From Notamacropus eugenii (taxonomy: Eukaryota > Chordata > Mammalia > Diprotodontia > Macropodidae): a DNA stretch of 64,000 bases. The notes below the pieces were generated by a model. It was not told the DNA's origin. It saw only the letters and a list, made by a program, of their open reading frames with translations, and did no database searches. A program made the translations under genes and the position numbers. This document shows, piece after piece, positions 21,815 to 32,260 of the stretch. The stretch is from contig NC_092875.1 of NCBI RefSeq assembly GCF_028372415.1, forward strand, positions 183,173,522-183,237,521, written 5' to 3'. Positions within the stretch are counted from its first letter, which is position 1. Each line of letters starts with the position of its first letter.

Positions 21815-22426
21815 TGTAACAGCAAAGACCCTAGCATACATGGGAGGGCCTGCTGTACAGGTTTTTAGATTTGGTTTTCTAAAAGAAAAGCAACTTTTGA
21901 AGAGTTAATGGCCTACTTTAATCAAGCATATATGCCATTCACTTTGTTCAGGGGAAAAAGTCAGCAACCTGAACTTCAGAGAAAATACAAACAGAGAAAT
22001 GAAGACCAACAGACAGGGTTTCCAACTGTCTGACCATAAACAATACATACATCACAGATCAACAGACAGATCCAACTGTCTGAGCATTATACTTATACAT
22101 ACATAGTAACCAGAGAGAGAAGCACCAACATCTGGGTTTTCAAAGCTGGGGGGCTCCTTAGAGGCTACTCAGAATCTCATCTGGCTAAACAAACACTTCC
22201 AAGGAGTAAGACCCAAGTAAAACCTCACCTCAGGGTATTTATACACTTCTCAGAGCTAGAGGGAATAATCTTCTGACCCAATGCCTCAATACAAATTAAC
22301 ATAACTTGTTAATTAGCAAAACTAACAAATTAACAAAAGGTATTGAGGCTTATTAATGGGAGAGAAAGATCTTTAACTCTCCCCCCCCCCACCCACACAC
22401 ACTATTAACCTTATATTAACATTACA
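21815..22426 (-). mobile_element. Solo LTR of an endogenous retrovirus
   Basis: A 612-bp insertion splits a MAR1. It begins TGTAAC and ends TTACA, the TG...CA form of an LTR. The flanks are gcata (21810-21814) and gcatg (22427-22431), a 5-bp target duplication with one change. Read on the minus strand it has a TATA-like 'gtataaatac' box, giving the orientation, and an A/T-rich upstream part. A 50-bp block with the 'caacagacag' and 'ccaactgtctga' motifs is tandemly duplicated (about 22004-22106). No internal viral gene is present, as expected for a solo LTR. The family is not identified. Confidence 0.75.
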
Positions 22427-22645
22427 GCATGGAGTCAAGAAGACTCATCTCCTGGAGTTCAAATCTGGCCTCAGACACTTACTAGCTTGTGTGACCCTGG
22501 AAATTCATTTAATCCTGTTTGCCTCAGTTTTTTCATCTGTAAAATGAGCTAGAGAAGGAAATGGCAAACCACTCCAAGTATCTTCACCAACAAAATCCTA
22601 AATGGGGTCACAAAGGAGTCATCTGAAATAACTAAACAACAAAAA
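22427..22645 (+). mobile_element. MAR1-type CORE-SINE, 3' part
   Basis: 'cagacacttactagcttgtg', 'gagctagagaaggaaatggc', 'aaatggggtcacaaagga', 'actaaacaacaaa'. Second half of the copy interrupted by the LTR. Confidence 0.92.
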
Positions 22646-22925
22646 AAGGAAGAATTTTCTTATAGCTATAATGATAGGGTGATAGAAAATCAGTTTTGAA
22701 AAATAAACTTTTAAGTTCTGGAATGTCAGATTCATTCTCTAGGTTTCTAGGCTTCCTATCTGTAGGGACTTAAAATTGCTTGAAAATTAGATTTCTAAAA
22801 ATATGTACCTTGCATAGTCAGTAAACCATAGGTTAAATATTTACCTTAGATGCAATTTTTTTGTGTTTTGTTTTGTTTTGCCTTAGGGGTTAAGAGGACT
22901 TGGTCAGATAGACACCTATTCTGTA

Positions 22926-23168
22926 ATTTAGGTGGCACAATGGATAAAGTCAGACCTGGAGTCAGGGAGACTTGAATTAAAATTCAGCCTCAGAGACTTA
23001 CTGACTGTATGATCCTTGGAAAGTCATTTAACCATGTTTGCCTTAGTTTCCTCATCTGTAAAATGAGTTGGGGAAGGAAATGGCAGATTACTCCAGTTTC
23101 TTTACTAAGAAAACTCCAAAAGGGGTCACGAAGAATTAGACAGTACTGAAAATGATTAAACAACAAAA
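22926..23168 (+). mobile_element. MAR1-type CORE-SINE
   Basis: 'aggtggcacaatggataaag', 'gcctcagagacttactgact', 'tcctcatctgtaaaatgagt', 'ggaaggaaatggcagatt', 'aaaggggtcacgaagaatt', 'ttaaacaacaa'. Confidence 0.93.
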
Positions 23169-23174
23169 GTAATT

Positions 23175-23305
23175 TATAGTCCTAATAAGTTACCTGAAAG
23201 GTGAAATGATTTCCTCAGGGTCACATAACCATATTATATCAGAGGACAACTTGAACTTCCACTCAGATCACTTGCTATCCCCAGACCCTATGATACTTCT
23301 CAAAT
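23175..23305 (-). mobile_element. MIR-type SINE fragment
   Basis: Antisense CORE: 'gatttcctcagggtcacata', 'aacttgaacttccactc'. Degraded. Confidence 0.6.
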
Positions 23306-23531
23306 GCAAATTACAATGGCATATATTAGGATATTAAAGATAGAACATCTTTGATGGAGGGCAAGACAGAGTAAAGTGGACAAAGAAATGCACATTTTGG
23401 GGAAAAAAAAAGAACCTATTTAACCATGGAAATGCCCAACTAGAATATTTCATACTGTCCTCTCAACTACTTTGAAGGAGCATTCTTCACCTCCTTCATC
23501 GATATTTTCAGGAATATTGGAATGCTTGGTC

Positions 23532-23548
23532 TAGCCACCAGATGGCTC
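23532..23548 (+). promoter_or_regulatory. Candidate CTCF-type site
   Basis: TAGCCACCAGATGGCTC closely resembles the CTCF core (gCCACCAGAGGGC-like) and lies in 23310-23660, which shows no repeat I can name. This is a motif match only; such matches occur by chance. Confidence 0.3.
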
Positions 23549-23659
23549 TCATCCTTTCCATTTTTATACAGTGGATCTAAAGCCATTGTCCAGACCAAGC
23601 AAAAATGGCGTCAAACGTAAAGAAAAAATTTATTAAGATTTTTTTAAAGTGAAAGTTAT

Positions 23660-23782
23660 CCTGTCATGGTGGCATCATTTTGCCAAGCTATCTATGACAA
23701 TGTAAAGTCGCAAGCATTGGTTGAAACTGATCATTCTTATCCCCAAGTAAATTTCATTAGTAACTCCCTACTTTTTGCTGAT
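23660..23782 (-). repeat. Unnamed low-copy element, copy 2
   Basis: Inverted relative of 1437-1560. The reverse complement carries the same blocks in the same order ('aatcagcaaaaagtaggga', 'taatgaaatttacttggg', 'cttggcaaaatgat'). Confidence 0.65.
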
Positions 23783-23789
23783 TAAAGGA

Positions 23790-23915
23790 AGGAAATGGAA
23801 TAGGCATCTGTATGGTGCTAACAGGTGCCAGGCACTGGGCTAAGCACTTTTTTACAAATATCACCTCAGTTAATTCTCACAATAACTCTTCAAGGTATGT
23901 GCTATTTATCATCCA
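23790..23915 (-). mobile_element. MIR-type SINE, 3' part, abutting a MAR1
   Basis: Antisense 'ggtgccaggcactgggctaa', 'ctcagttaattctcacaata', then cut off by the MAR1 at 23916. Confidence 0.85.
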
Positions 23916-24152
23916 TTTTGTTGTTGAGTTGTTTTAGTTGTGTCCAACTTTTCAGTGATCCCATTTGGGGTTTTCTTGGCAAAAATACTGGAAGGGTTTT
24001 CCATTTTCTTCTATAGTTCATTGTACAGATGAGGAAACTGAGCCAAACAGGGTTAAGTGACTTGCCCAGGGTCACATAGCTAGTGAGGTTAGATTTGAAT
24101 TCAAGTCTTCCTGACTCAGGGCCAGCACTCTATCCACTGTGCCACTAGCTGT
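23916..24152 (-). mobile_element. MAR1-type CORE-SINE
   Basis: 'ttttgttgttgagttgtttt', 'tttggggttttcttggcaaa', 'gtgacttgcccagggtcaca', 'ctctatccactgtgccacta'. Full length, antisense. Confidence 0.94.
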
Positions 24153-24455
24153 CTAACTTGATTGCCAAATTAATAGATATCCAATTCTCCCACAATAAAG
24201 ACACTACTTGGGTTGTACTTTTACCCAAAGAAGAGCAAAAAGGAGGTAGATGTCATTGCTTTTGACCCTTTCCCAGTATGGACCAAAGATTCTTGAGCCC
24301 TTGATATGACTAATCACTGATTTTCAGCAAAAAGAAAAGTCTTTTGAAACCAGGTAAAGCAGAATGTGTTGTCTGTAAACTCTAGTGTTTCATGGTCCCT
24401 TAGAGAGTTCTGACAACATGGATGAAACATATGCCATTCTTTTATGCCTATTGTA

Positions 24456-24612
24456 CTTTGTTGTGGTTCAGTCATTCAGTCATGTCTGACCCACTGGACC
24501 ATAGGGTTTTCCTCGCAAAGATACTGGAGTGATTTGCCATTTCCTTTTCCAGCAGATAAAGACAAACAGAGGTTAAGTGACTTGCCCAAGGTCACCTAGT
24601 TAGCAAGTACTC
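24456..24612 (-). mobile_element. MAR1-type SINE with strongly BovB-like 3' part
   Basis: 'gttcagtcattcagtcatgt', 'ctgacccactggaccatagg', 'gttttcctcgcaaagatact', 'gatttgccatttccttttcc', 'gtgacttgcccaaggtcacc'. Of all copies here its tail is closest to the ruminant BovB terminus. Truncated at its SINE head. Confidence 0.75.
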
Positions 24613-24984
24613 TGCTAATGCACCATATTTGACTCTAGGACTAGGAAATAAATATATATCAATATAATCCTCATTTCCCCCACTTCTTGATTTTGGCAAG
24701 TTAATACATGGGAAATCAGTAAATGGAACACCTGATGACTCCCCTACTAGCAGACTTTTCAGGGCCCACTTTTTCATGCCTAAAATCTGATCATTCCATG
24801 AATAATTAACATTCTAGTTCTATCTGTCTGAGTTACTTAGCAGACTAATACAACCACCTCTAAAACAGGACATTGAGCTAAACTCAGAGGTCCCCAAGCT
24901 TGGCCAGGCTTTCTGGGGCAGTAATTTAAATTGTGACATGAGGTTATGGAAAACCCAGCATCCTGGAGTACTCCCATTGTACAC
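24613..24984. other. Unassigned sequence
   Basis: No supported ORF. It may be the upstream portion of the LTR-like region that follows. Confidence 0.3.
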
Positions 24985-25470
24985 TGTAATGGTAATTTAA
25001 ATGGGAAGATCTTTCCCATCCATTAACAGGCCCATGTGACCTGCTTAAGTCACATGAAAGCCTGAGTTACATGAGTCAAGTCATATGGAGCCTGTGGTGG
25101 GAAGAATTTGCTGAATGGTTGGAACAGTAAGGGTAGAGCAGGAAGGATGAAGCAAAGTTGAGAGGAAATTGGTCAGAGCAGTCAGAATTGAAGGAGAGAG
25201 AAAAGCGGGTAGCTGGTTGGCATGAGTGAGAGATCGTTTGTGATCTGTTCAGTGGAGCTGCTTTGTGGGAAGTCTTGCAGGGGGAAGGCTTGGGGATGGT
25301 GTTCTCTGCATTGTTATTGTGTATAAATTTTTGTTGCTATGATGGATTTGGCTTTCTGGTGTCTGAATAAATGTTTTGGTTCAGTCTTCCATGTGAAGAG
25401 TCTGTTATATTTCGTGATTTAGAATTGTGCCTGCATATTCATGACTGCCATATGCACATTGGTGCTACAT
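24985..25470 (+). mobile_element. Possible LTR-like segment
   Basis: Purine-rich body followed by 'gtgtataaattttt' (TATA-like), 'gaataaatgttttggtt' (poly(A)-signal-like) and a short T-rich end, an arrangement like U3-R-U5. Several internal near-repeats of 'tcacatga' and 'gtcatatgg' lie near 25030-25100. I could not define TG...CA ends or a target duplication, so boundaries are guesses. A retroposed non-coding transcript is the alternative. Confidence 0.35.
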
Positions 25471-25827
25471 ATACTGGTCAAGGTCATCCACAGGAGTCAC
25501 GGGGATTGTAGCAGTAACACAGTGCCAAGGTACTCTCCCTAAGTGACATAAAAGCAACATCATCAAGGTCAAGAGGGCACTGGTAAGGGAACACTATAGA
25601 GGAAAAGGGGTTTCTTCTAGTTCTTGACCTGTGTCAGAGATTGCTACCTTCAGTTACAAATACACTTTCAATTTATTCATAAAATGGCAACTCCCACACA
25701 GATAAACACTTACAAATTAATAGTGCAAGTAAGGCATTGCTTCTTTGTTCTTAATATTCACTAAGTCCTATGTACTTCAATCCAATTCAGCAGGAAACTT
25801 CTTAAGCACCTAATAATATGTAGTCAC
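25471..25827. other. No gene or clear repeat recognised
   Basis: Unassigned sequence downstream of the LTR-like segment. Confidence 0.3.
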
Positions 25828-26165
25828 AAGGCCAGAGGCAGCTGTGGTCTAGTGGGCCTTAAAGTCAGCCAGAGTGGGTTCCGATCCTGCATCTGACACA
25901 TCCTGGTGATGTTACTCTAGACAAGTCACTTAATCTCTTGGTTCTCCAGGCATCCCTTTGAGACGATAAGTTACAGAGTGAGTGGTTGTCAATTTAAAAG
26001 AAACTGTATTGAGGTTAAGTATTTATTTCCTATTTTACTGAATACTTGAGCTAAAACAGAAAGTTACAGAGTAATTGCTGATCTGCACTGGTAGAGAGAG
26101 GGGGAATTTCCTCAAGAGGAGTTCCCCCACACGATGAAATTCCAAGTCTGGACAAAAATTGCTCA
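25828..26165 (+). mobile_element. CORE-SINE with 'taagttgcagag' type tail, containing an insertion
   Basis: Head 'gcagctgtggtctagtggg', B box 'gggttccgatcctgcat', CORE 'acaagtcacttaatctcttg', then the second-family tail split in two. 'agttacagagt' occurs at 25969-25979 and again at 26062-26072, and 'gctgatctgcactggtag' and 'tttcctcaagaggagttccc' follow the second copy. Confidence 0.75.
25980..26061. mobile_element. 82-bp insertion flanked by perfect 11-bp direct repeats
   Basis: Lies between the two exact 'agttacagagt' copies inside a SINE, as a target-primed retroposition would leave. The insert ends A-rich ('taaaacagaa'). Its own source is not identified. Confidence 0.6.
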
Positions 26166-26179
26166 AGATTCTATTCTTA

Positions 26180-26306
26180 TGACTTGGTGTAGGGGAAAGA
26201 GCTTACTGGTCACAGACCTTTCTATCTATTATCTTTATGACCTGTAAGCAAGTAATGACCTCTATCTGTGCCTCATTTTCCTTATCTATAAACTGAGGGA
26301 CTGGAC
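26180..26306 (+). mobile_element. MIR3-type SINE, 5' part
   Basis: 'cctctatctgtgcctcattt', 'ttatctataaactgaggg', then interrupted at 'gactggac' by an hAT copy. It resumes at 26542 with 'gacttgatggcatctaaagt'. Confidence 0.75.
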
Positions 26307-26541
26307 TGTGGTCTTAACCTTTTTTGCATGTGTCATGGATTCCTTTTGACAATTTGGTGAATCTTATGAATCCTCATGATAATGTTTATTGCTTAGATTC
26401 ACAATGGAAGAAATGCTATATTTCAGTTAAGGGTTAGTGAAAACAAAAATGTAATTTCCCCCTTCCATTCAAGTTCATGGATCCCTTGAAATCTATCCAT
26501 AGGCCCCCAAGGAATTTTTGAACCCTTGTTAAGAACTCTTA
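26307..26541 (+). mobile_element. hAT-type DNA transposon remnant (family A)
   Basis: Ends are inverted and imperfect: left 'tgtggtcttaacc', right (reverse complement) 'aagagttcttaac'. The flanks gactggac (26299-26306) and gacttgat (26542-26549) form an 8-bp target duplication matching at 6 of 8. The body 'tgtgtcatggattcctttt' is shared with the copies at 40398 and 47151. Too short to encode a transposase, so non-autonomous. Confidence 0.7.
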
Positions 26542-26592
26542 GACTTGATGGCATCTAAAGTCTCTTGTCAGCTCTAAATCTTTTGATCCTTA
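26542..26592 (+). mobile_element. MIR3-type SINE, 3' terminus
   Basis: 'aaagtctcttgtcagctcta' is the MIR3-type tail, completing the copy split by the hAT insertion. Confidence 0.75.
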
Positions 26593-27214
26593 GACCACAG
26601 GGACGCTACTGGCACTTACTTCATACACTTCAGTTGCTTTCCTGATAGGGCATCAAGTTTATATTCACCCATCCATGATATCACCTCTATTTTCTTTTCA
26701 TCACCAAAAACACACACTGGAGATGCCCGACTGAGGTTCATAGTGCAGCCTGTAGCCACAGCACAGAGCAAAGCTGACTAGCTAGCTCAGCATCTAAAGC
26801 CTTGACCTCATTAGTACCAGGCTCTAACAAACTGAAGGAACTAAATACTTATTGGGACAAGACATAGTATCTGACCCCTGCCTCTTATGATATAAGGCAG
26901 CATGACTTGTCATGGTCATCATAGCAACATCTGTACAACTTAATTTTTTAAAATAAATCAATATGAAATTAATAAACAGCTTTGTTTTTAGTACTCCCAT
27001 CCTCTTTTTTTTTTTTTTAAATCTTATATTTGACTAATGGGAGAAAAGCAGTAGTTTCTTAGTGAATCAAGGCTGCCCTCCATGCTAATTTTAACTGTAT
27101 TTCTTTTGTATAAAAATGTGTGAAATGTCTCTCTACTGGGAGAGACACACAGTATAATTCCCTGAGGGTCTTTAATCCTATTAGGGATGATTGAGGCGGT
27201 AGTCCAAGGTTAAA
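26593..27214. other. No gene or clear repeat recognised
   Basis: Contains a T-run (27006-27018). No supported ORF. Confidence 0.35.
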
Positions 27215-27362
27215 GAGTGTGAGATATAGTGGGGGAAAAAACACCAAGCCTGGAGTTAGAAGATGTCAAAACCACTCACTAGCTTTGTGATCTTGAGCAA
27301 CTCATTAAATATTTCTGGGACTCATTTTCTTCCTCTTTAAAATGAAGGGGAAGCAGCAGGTT
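27215..27362 (+). mobile_element. MIR-type SINE
   Basis: 'aagcctggagttagaagatg', 'ccactcactagctttgtgat', 'ctcattttcttcctctttaa'. Confidence 0.75.
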
Positions 27363-27365
27363 GGC

Positions 27366-28085
27366 AAAGATGACAAAAGATAGAAATAGTCAATGCTGGC
27401 AGGATTGCTGAAAGACAGGAACACTAATATATTTCTGATGGTATAGTGAATCAGTCCAACCATCTCAGAAAACCATTTGGAATTATGCTTTTAAAAATGT
27501 GATGAAAATGTCCAGATCCTTTAACCTAGAGATTGCACTGTTAGACATATATCCCAAGAATGTTAAAGACAGGAAAAAAGTTTCCATATACACCAAAATG
27601 TTGATAGAAACATCTTTGGTTTTAGAATTGTAAATAATTGTAAAGAAATTAAATGTCCATTGATTGAGGAATGGCTAAACAAACTATGGTGTATGAATGC
27701 AATGGAATGTTATTGTTCCATAAGACGTGATGAATATGAGCACTTTAATGAGGGGATATTTATATGGACTGACATAAAGGGAAGTTAGCAGAACTAGAAA
27801 GATAATAGACATGACTACAGTCATTTAAATAGAAGCAACAACAAATCCATGTAATTAAAATGACCTAGCTTGGCTCCAAATAAGAGATGGGGAAATGTAG
27901 GCTTCTTCCTTCCATGTACAGGTGGGCAACTATGGATGTGGATCACTTTATATACTGTCAGATATGTTAACATGTTGGTGAGTTTTGCTGAATCCTTTTT
28001 CCTCTTACTCTTTGTTTCAAGGGAAGTCTTCCTGGGGAGGAGAGAGAGGAAGGGATTTATGTGGAAATGAAAGTGATATAAAAAC
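27366..28085 (+). mobile_element. L1 LINE 3' end, old subfamily
   Basis: ORF2 terminus ('catttggaattatgctttta', 'attgaggaatggctaaacaa', 'tatggtgtatgaatgcaatg') followed by a 3' UTR that differs from the younger copies. 5'-truncated and full of stops. Confidence 0.82.
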
Positions 28086-28095
28086 CAAAGATATT

Positions 28096-28336
28096 AATAT
28101 TGTTGTTGCTTAATTGTTTCTGTCATATCAGACTCTTTGTGACCTCATTTGGGGTTTTCTTGGCAAAGATATGGGAGTAGTTTGCCATTTCCTTCTCCAA
28201 CTTATTTATATGAGGCAAACAGGGTAAGTGATTTGCCTAGGGTCACACAGCTAATAAGTATCTGAGGTCATATTTGAACTCAGATCTTCCTGACTTCAGA
28301 CCCAGTGCACTATCCACTGTGCCACCTAAATGTCCA
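28096..28336 (-). mobile_element. MAR1-type CORE-SINE
   Basis: 'ttgttgttgcttaattgttt', 'tttggggttttcttggcaaa', 'ggtcacacagctaataagta', 'cactatccactgtgccacct'. Confidence 0.94.
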
Positions 28337-28804
28337 AAGATATTCATAATACATTTTAAATGTGAGAGGGGTGAACTAACTTATTTATAAAGTTCCTCTA
28401 GCTCTAATAGTCTAGGAGCCTATGAATAATTTGATGAGAGATTTGTTGGTGAAGTAAAAAGAAAATTTGTCTGTCAGGAGGTCACATAAGAGGAATGAAA
28501 GAAAAATAGGTAGGAGGAAATCTTGTCTCTGGACTGACAGGTGTTAAATGTGGGAGGAGAGAAGTATGAGGTGAGGATAGTCACAGATCAAAGAGCTGCT
28601 GGAAGATCTTCCACACGCCAGTCTCCAAAAAAATGCTGGCTGTTCTTTGGTCTTTGACTCTCTCTACGTGCCCCCCTCCCCCACTCCAACATACATGTAA
28701 GTAAAGCCCCTATTGACCCTAATGCTAACTGCATTATCCTGGCCTTCTTACATCTGCCTCAAGCTTCTCCCCTGAATGGTTACTAAAAGATTTATGTGCC
28801 TTAA
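28337..28804. other. No gene or clear repeat recognised
   Basis: Unassigned sequence between two SINEs. Confidence 0.35.
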
Positions 28805-28975
28805 AGTCAAGTAGGATTATGGGATTGTAGATTTAGGTCTGGAAGACCCTCTCCTATTACAGATCAGGAAACTGAAACCTCATAGACAGGATAAGGGACT
28901 TGCCCAGGGTCACAAAGATTGTAATTGATGTGACCACTTTGACCCCAGATCTAGTGCTTTTCCCATTATATCCCA
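28805..28975 (-). mobile_element. MIR3-type SINE
   Basis: 'ttacagatcaggaaactgaa', 'gacttgcccagggtcacaaa', 'cagatctagtgcttttccc'. Confidence 0.78.
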
Positions 28976-29302
28976 TTTCCATATCTCATTTTAATATAGC
29001 CATAAAAATAATTGATGTCTCATAGGCTTATATTCTAAGTGACAACTAAAGAAAATTAGTCCATGAGACTAAATGAAATATAAGTTTCCTTTCTTCACTA
29101 TTGATGTGTGGTTTTCCAGTGACCTCATACTTGTGGGGAAAGTCTAAATGTATAATTGGCAAATAGGCACAATTCAACAGACATTCAATAAAGGTTCTTT
29201 CCAGGTGGTAAGGACAGGGAGGGCAAAATGTAAGTGGACAGGGCCCACAAAAAAGAAAGAAGACAATTTGGGCTAGCCCTAAAAATCTATTAAAATCATT
29301 TG

Positions 29303-29966
29303 TTGAGGGGAGTGGAGCTCAGATGGCAGAAAGAAGCCAGAAAGTTGTTTGAATTCTTCCCAGTTTCCCTTGGAGACATTAAATCAAGTCTCTAAAGGAA
29401 TTCTGGAATGACAAAATCCACACAAAATCACAGAAGCTAAACACAAAAATTTTCCAGCACAAGAAAACTTAGAAGGACTTCAGGAAAGGTCTGTCCCACT
29501 TGGGTAAAAGGGGAGTACAGCCCAGTGCAGGTCGTATCTAGACAAGCCAATGGGAGGCTCTTGGCCACAGCACAGATCAACAATCCAGGTCCTCTAGTCT
29601 GGGTTCAACAGGTCAACCCCAGTGCAGCAGGCAAATGGCCAGCTCCTAAACATAGGGCACAATAGGTGCAACTAGGCCAGATCACCCTAGCATAATAGGC
29701 AAGCCACCAGTCCCAGAGGCCCTGGTACAGAAAGCCAGTGACCAGACCCCTGGCCTCCAGTGCAAGGAGTTTGGGACAGTGATCCTTGTATCCCAGGAGC
29801 AGAGCTCAACTTTAAAAAATGAGCAAAAATCCAAAAAATAGCCCTGACCAAAGAAAACTACTATGGTGACAGGAAAGATCAAAACACAAATCAGAAGAGG
29901 ACAACAATGTCAGAATGTGAAGCCTCAAAGTGGAATATGAATTGTTCTCAGGCCTAAAAAGCCCTC
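29303..29966 (+). promoter_or_regulatory. L1 5' UTR (promoter region relic)
   Basis: Lies between the 5' target duplication and the ORF1 start. It begins 'ttgaggggagtggagctcag'. More GC-rich than the rest of the element, without an ORF, as expected for an L1 internal promoter region. Promoter activity is inferred from position only. Confidence 0.6.
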
Positions 29967-30860
29967 TTGGAAGATCTCAAAAAGGATTTTAAAATTCAAG
30001 TAAGAATGGTAGAAGAAAAATTGGGTAAAAGAATGAGAGGGATGCAAGAGAATTATGGAAAAAGTCAACAACTTGGAAAAGGAAGCATAAAAACTGACCT
30101 AAGAAAACAACTACTTAGAAAAATAGGATTAGTCAAGTGGGGGAAAAAATCCATTGAAGAAAGCAACTTTAAAAGTAAAATTGGCCAGATGGAAAAGGAA
30201 GTACAAAATCTCACTGAAGAAAATAATTGCTTAAAAATTAGAATGGGGGCAAATGGAAGCTAATGACTATTATAAGACATCAAGAATCAGAATAAAATAA
30301 AAAGAATGAAAAATAGAAGAAAATATAAAATATCTCTTTGGAAAAATAGCTGACCTGGAAAACAGATCCAGGAGAGCCAGTAGAAGAATGATTGGACTAC
30401 TTGAAAGCCAAGATCAGAAAAAGAGTCTGGATAGCATCTTTCAAGAAATTATCAAGGAAAATTGACATGACATCCTAGAACCAGAAGGTAAAATAGTGGT
30501 TGAAAGAACCTACCCATCACCTCCTAAAAGAGATCCCAAAATGAAAACCACGTGGAATATTCTAGTCAAATTCCAGCACTATCAGGTCAAATAGAAAATA
30601 CTGCAGTCAGAAAGAAACAATTCAAATATCAAGGAGACACAGTCAGAATTGCACAGGATTTAGCAGCTTCTATATTTAAGGATTAGAGGGCTTAGGATAT
30701 GATATTCTGTAAGGCAGAGGAGCTTGAATTACAAACAAGGATCAGCTACCCAGCAAAATTGGCATAATCTTTCAGGGAAAAAGATGGATATTAAATGAAA
30801 TAGGGGACTTTCAAAATTTCCTGATGAAAATATCAGAGCTGAATAGAAAACGCGATCTTC
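29967..30860 (+). pseudogene. L1 ORF1 relic (coiled-coil RNA-binding protein)
   Basis: Begins at an ATG with MEDLKKDFKIQVRMVEEKL and continues as a charged coiled coil of about 98 aa before a stop. Past frameshifts the L1 ORF1 RNA-recognition domain is recognisable (SIFQEIIKEN, ERTYPSP, WNILVKFQHYQVK), then the C-terminal domain (RKKQFKYQGDTVRIAQDLAA, RISYPAKLA). In L1 this protein coats the element's RNA as a trimer. Several stops make this copy non-functional. Confidence 0.85.
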
Positions 30861-31039
30861 AAATACAAGACTTAAGAGAAGCATAAAAAGTAAACAGGAA
30901 AGAAAAAAAAAACATACCATAGTATTCAATAAGGTTAAACTGTTTACATCCCTTCATCATACATGTAATTCTTAAGGACTGTATCTCTAAAATAATTTAC
31001 TTAATTAGTGCCATAACAATTAAACTATCAAAAAATTAT

Positions 31040-32260
31040 TTTATAGAGCTAGAAGAAAATAATAACAAAATTTGTCTGGAAGAACAAATGGTCCAGAATA
31101 TCAAGGGAAATAATGAAAATAAATGCAAGGAAGGTGGCCTAGCTATGCCAGATCTAAAATTGTATTATAAAGTAGCAATCATCAAAACTACTTGGTATTG
31201 GCAGAGAAAAGAAAGTGGTAGAAAAGTGGAATAGGTTAGGTATACAAGAAACAGTAGTCAATGACTATAGTAATCTACTTTGTGATAATCCAAAGACTCC
31301 TTTCTGGGATAAGAACTTTGTATTTAACAAAAACTGTTAGGAAAACTGGAAAATAGTATGGTAGAAACCAGGCATAAGGCAACATCTTACAACGTATAAG
31401 AAAATAAGGTCAAAATTGATATATGATCTAAACATAAAGGGTGAGAATATAAGCAAATTAGGAGAGCAAGAAGTAGTTTCCCTATCAGATTCATGGAGAA
31501 TAGAAAAATTTATGGCCAAACAAGAGGCAGAGAACATTATGAAATGCAAGATAGATAATCTTGATTTTATTAAATTTAAAAGATTTTACACAAACAAAGC
31601 CAATGCAACCAAGATTAGAAGGAAAGCAGAAAGCTGGGAAACATTTTTTTACAGCCAGTACCCCTGATAAAGGCCTCATTTCTAAAATATATAGAGAACT
31701 GAGTCAAGTTCATAAGAATACAATCATACTCAATTGACAAATGGGGAAAGGATATGAATAGGCAGTTTTCAGATGAAGAAATTAAAAGTATTTATGGTCA
31801 TATGAAAACATGCTCTAAATCACTATTGATTAGAGAAATGAAAATCAAAGCAACTCCAAGGTACCACATCACACTTATCAGATTGACTAACATGACAAAA
31901 CAGGAAAATGACAAATGTAGGAGAAGATGTGGGAAAACTGGAACACTAATACATTGTTGGTGAAATTGTGAGCTGATTCAAGCATTATGGAGAGCAATTT
32001 GGAACTATGCCCAAAGAGCGATAAACTGTGCATCGCCTTTGACCCAGCAACACCACCTATCGGGCTGTATCCCAAAGAGACCATACAAATAAGAAAAAGA
32101 CCCACATATACAAAAATATTTATAGCATCTCTTTTTGTGGTGGTCAATAATTGGAAGTTGAGAGGATGCCCATCAATTGGGGAATGGCTAAACAAGCTGT
32201 GTTATGTGAATGCCATGTAATACTATTGTGTTATAAGAAAGGATGAACAGGCAGACTTCA
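31040..32260 (+). pseudogene. L1 ORF2 C-terminal relic
   Basis: Opens with CKEGGLAMPDLKLYYKVAII then TTWYW, a signature near the end of L1 ORF2, and runs through 'gagagcaatttggaactatg' to 'gaactgatgctgagtgg'. No endonuclease and no [F/Y]xDD box precede it, so the catalytic parts were lost with the deletion. The short open frames at 31416-31667, 31754-31963 and 31987-32220 are pieces of this relic. Confidence 0.88.
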
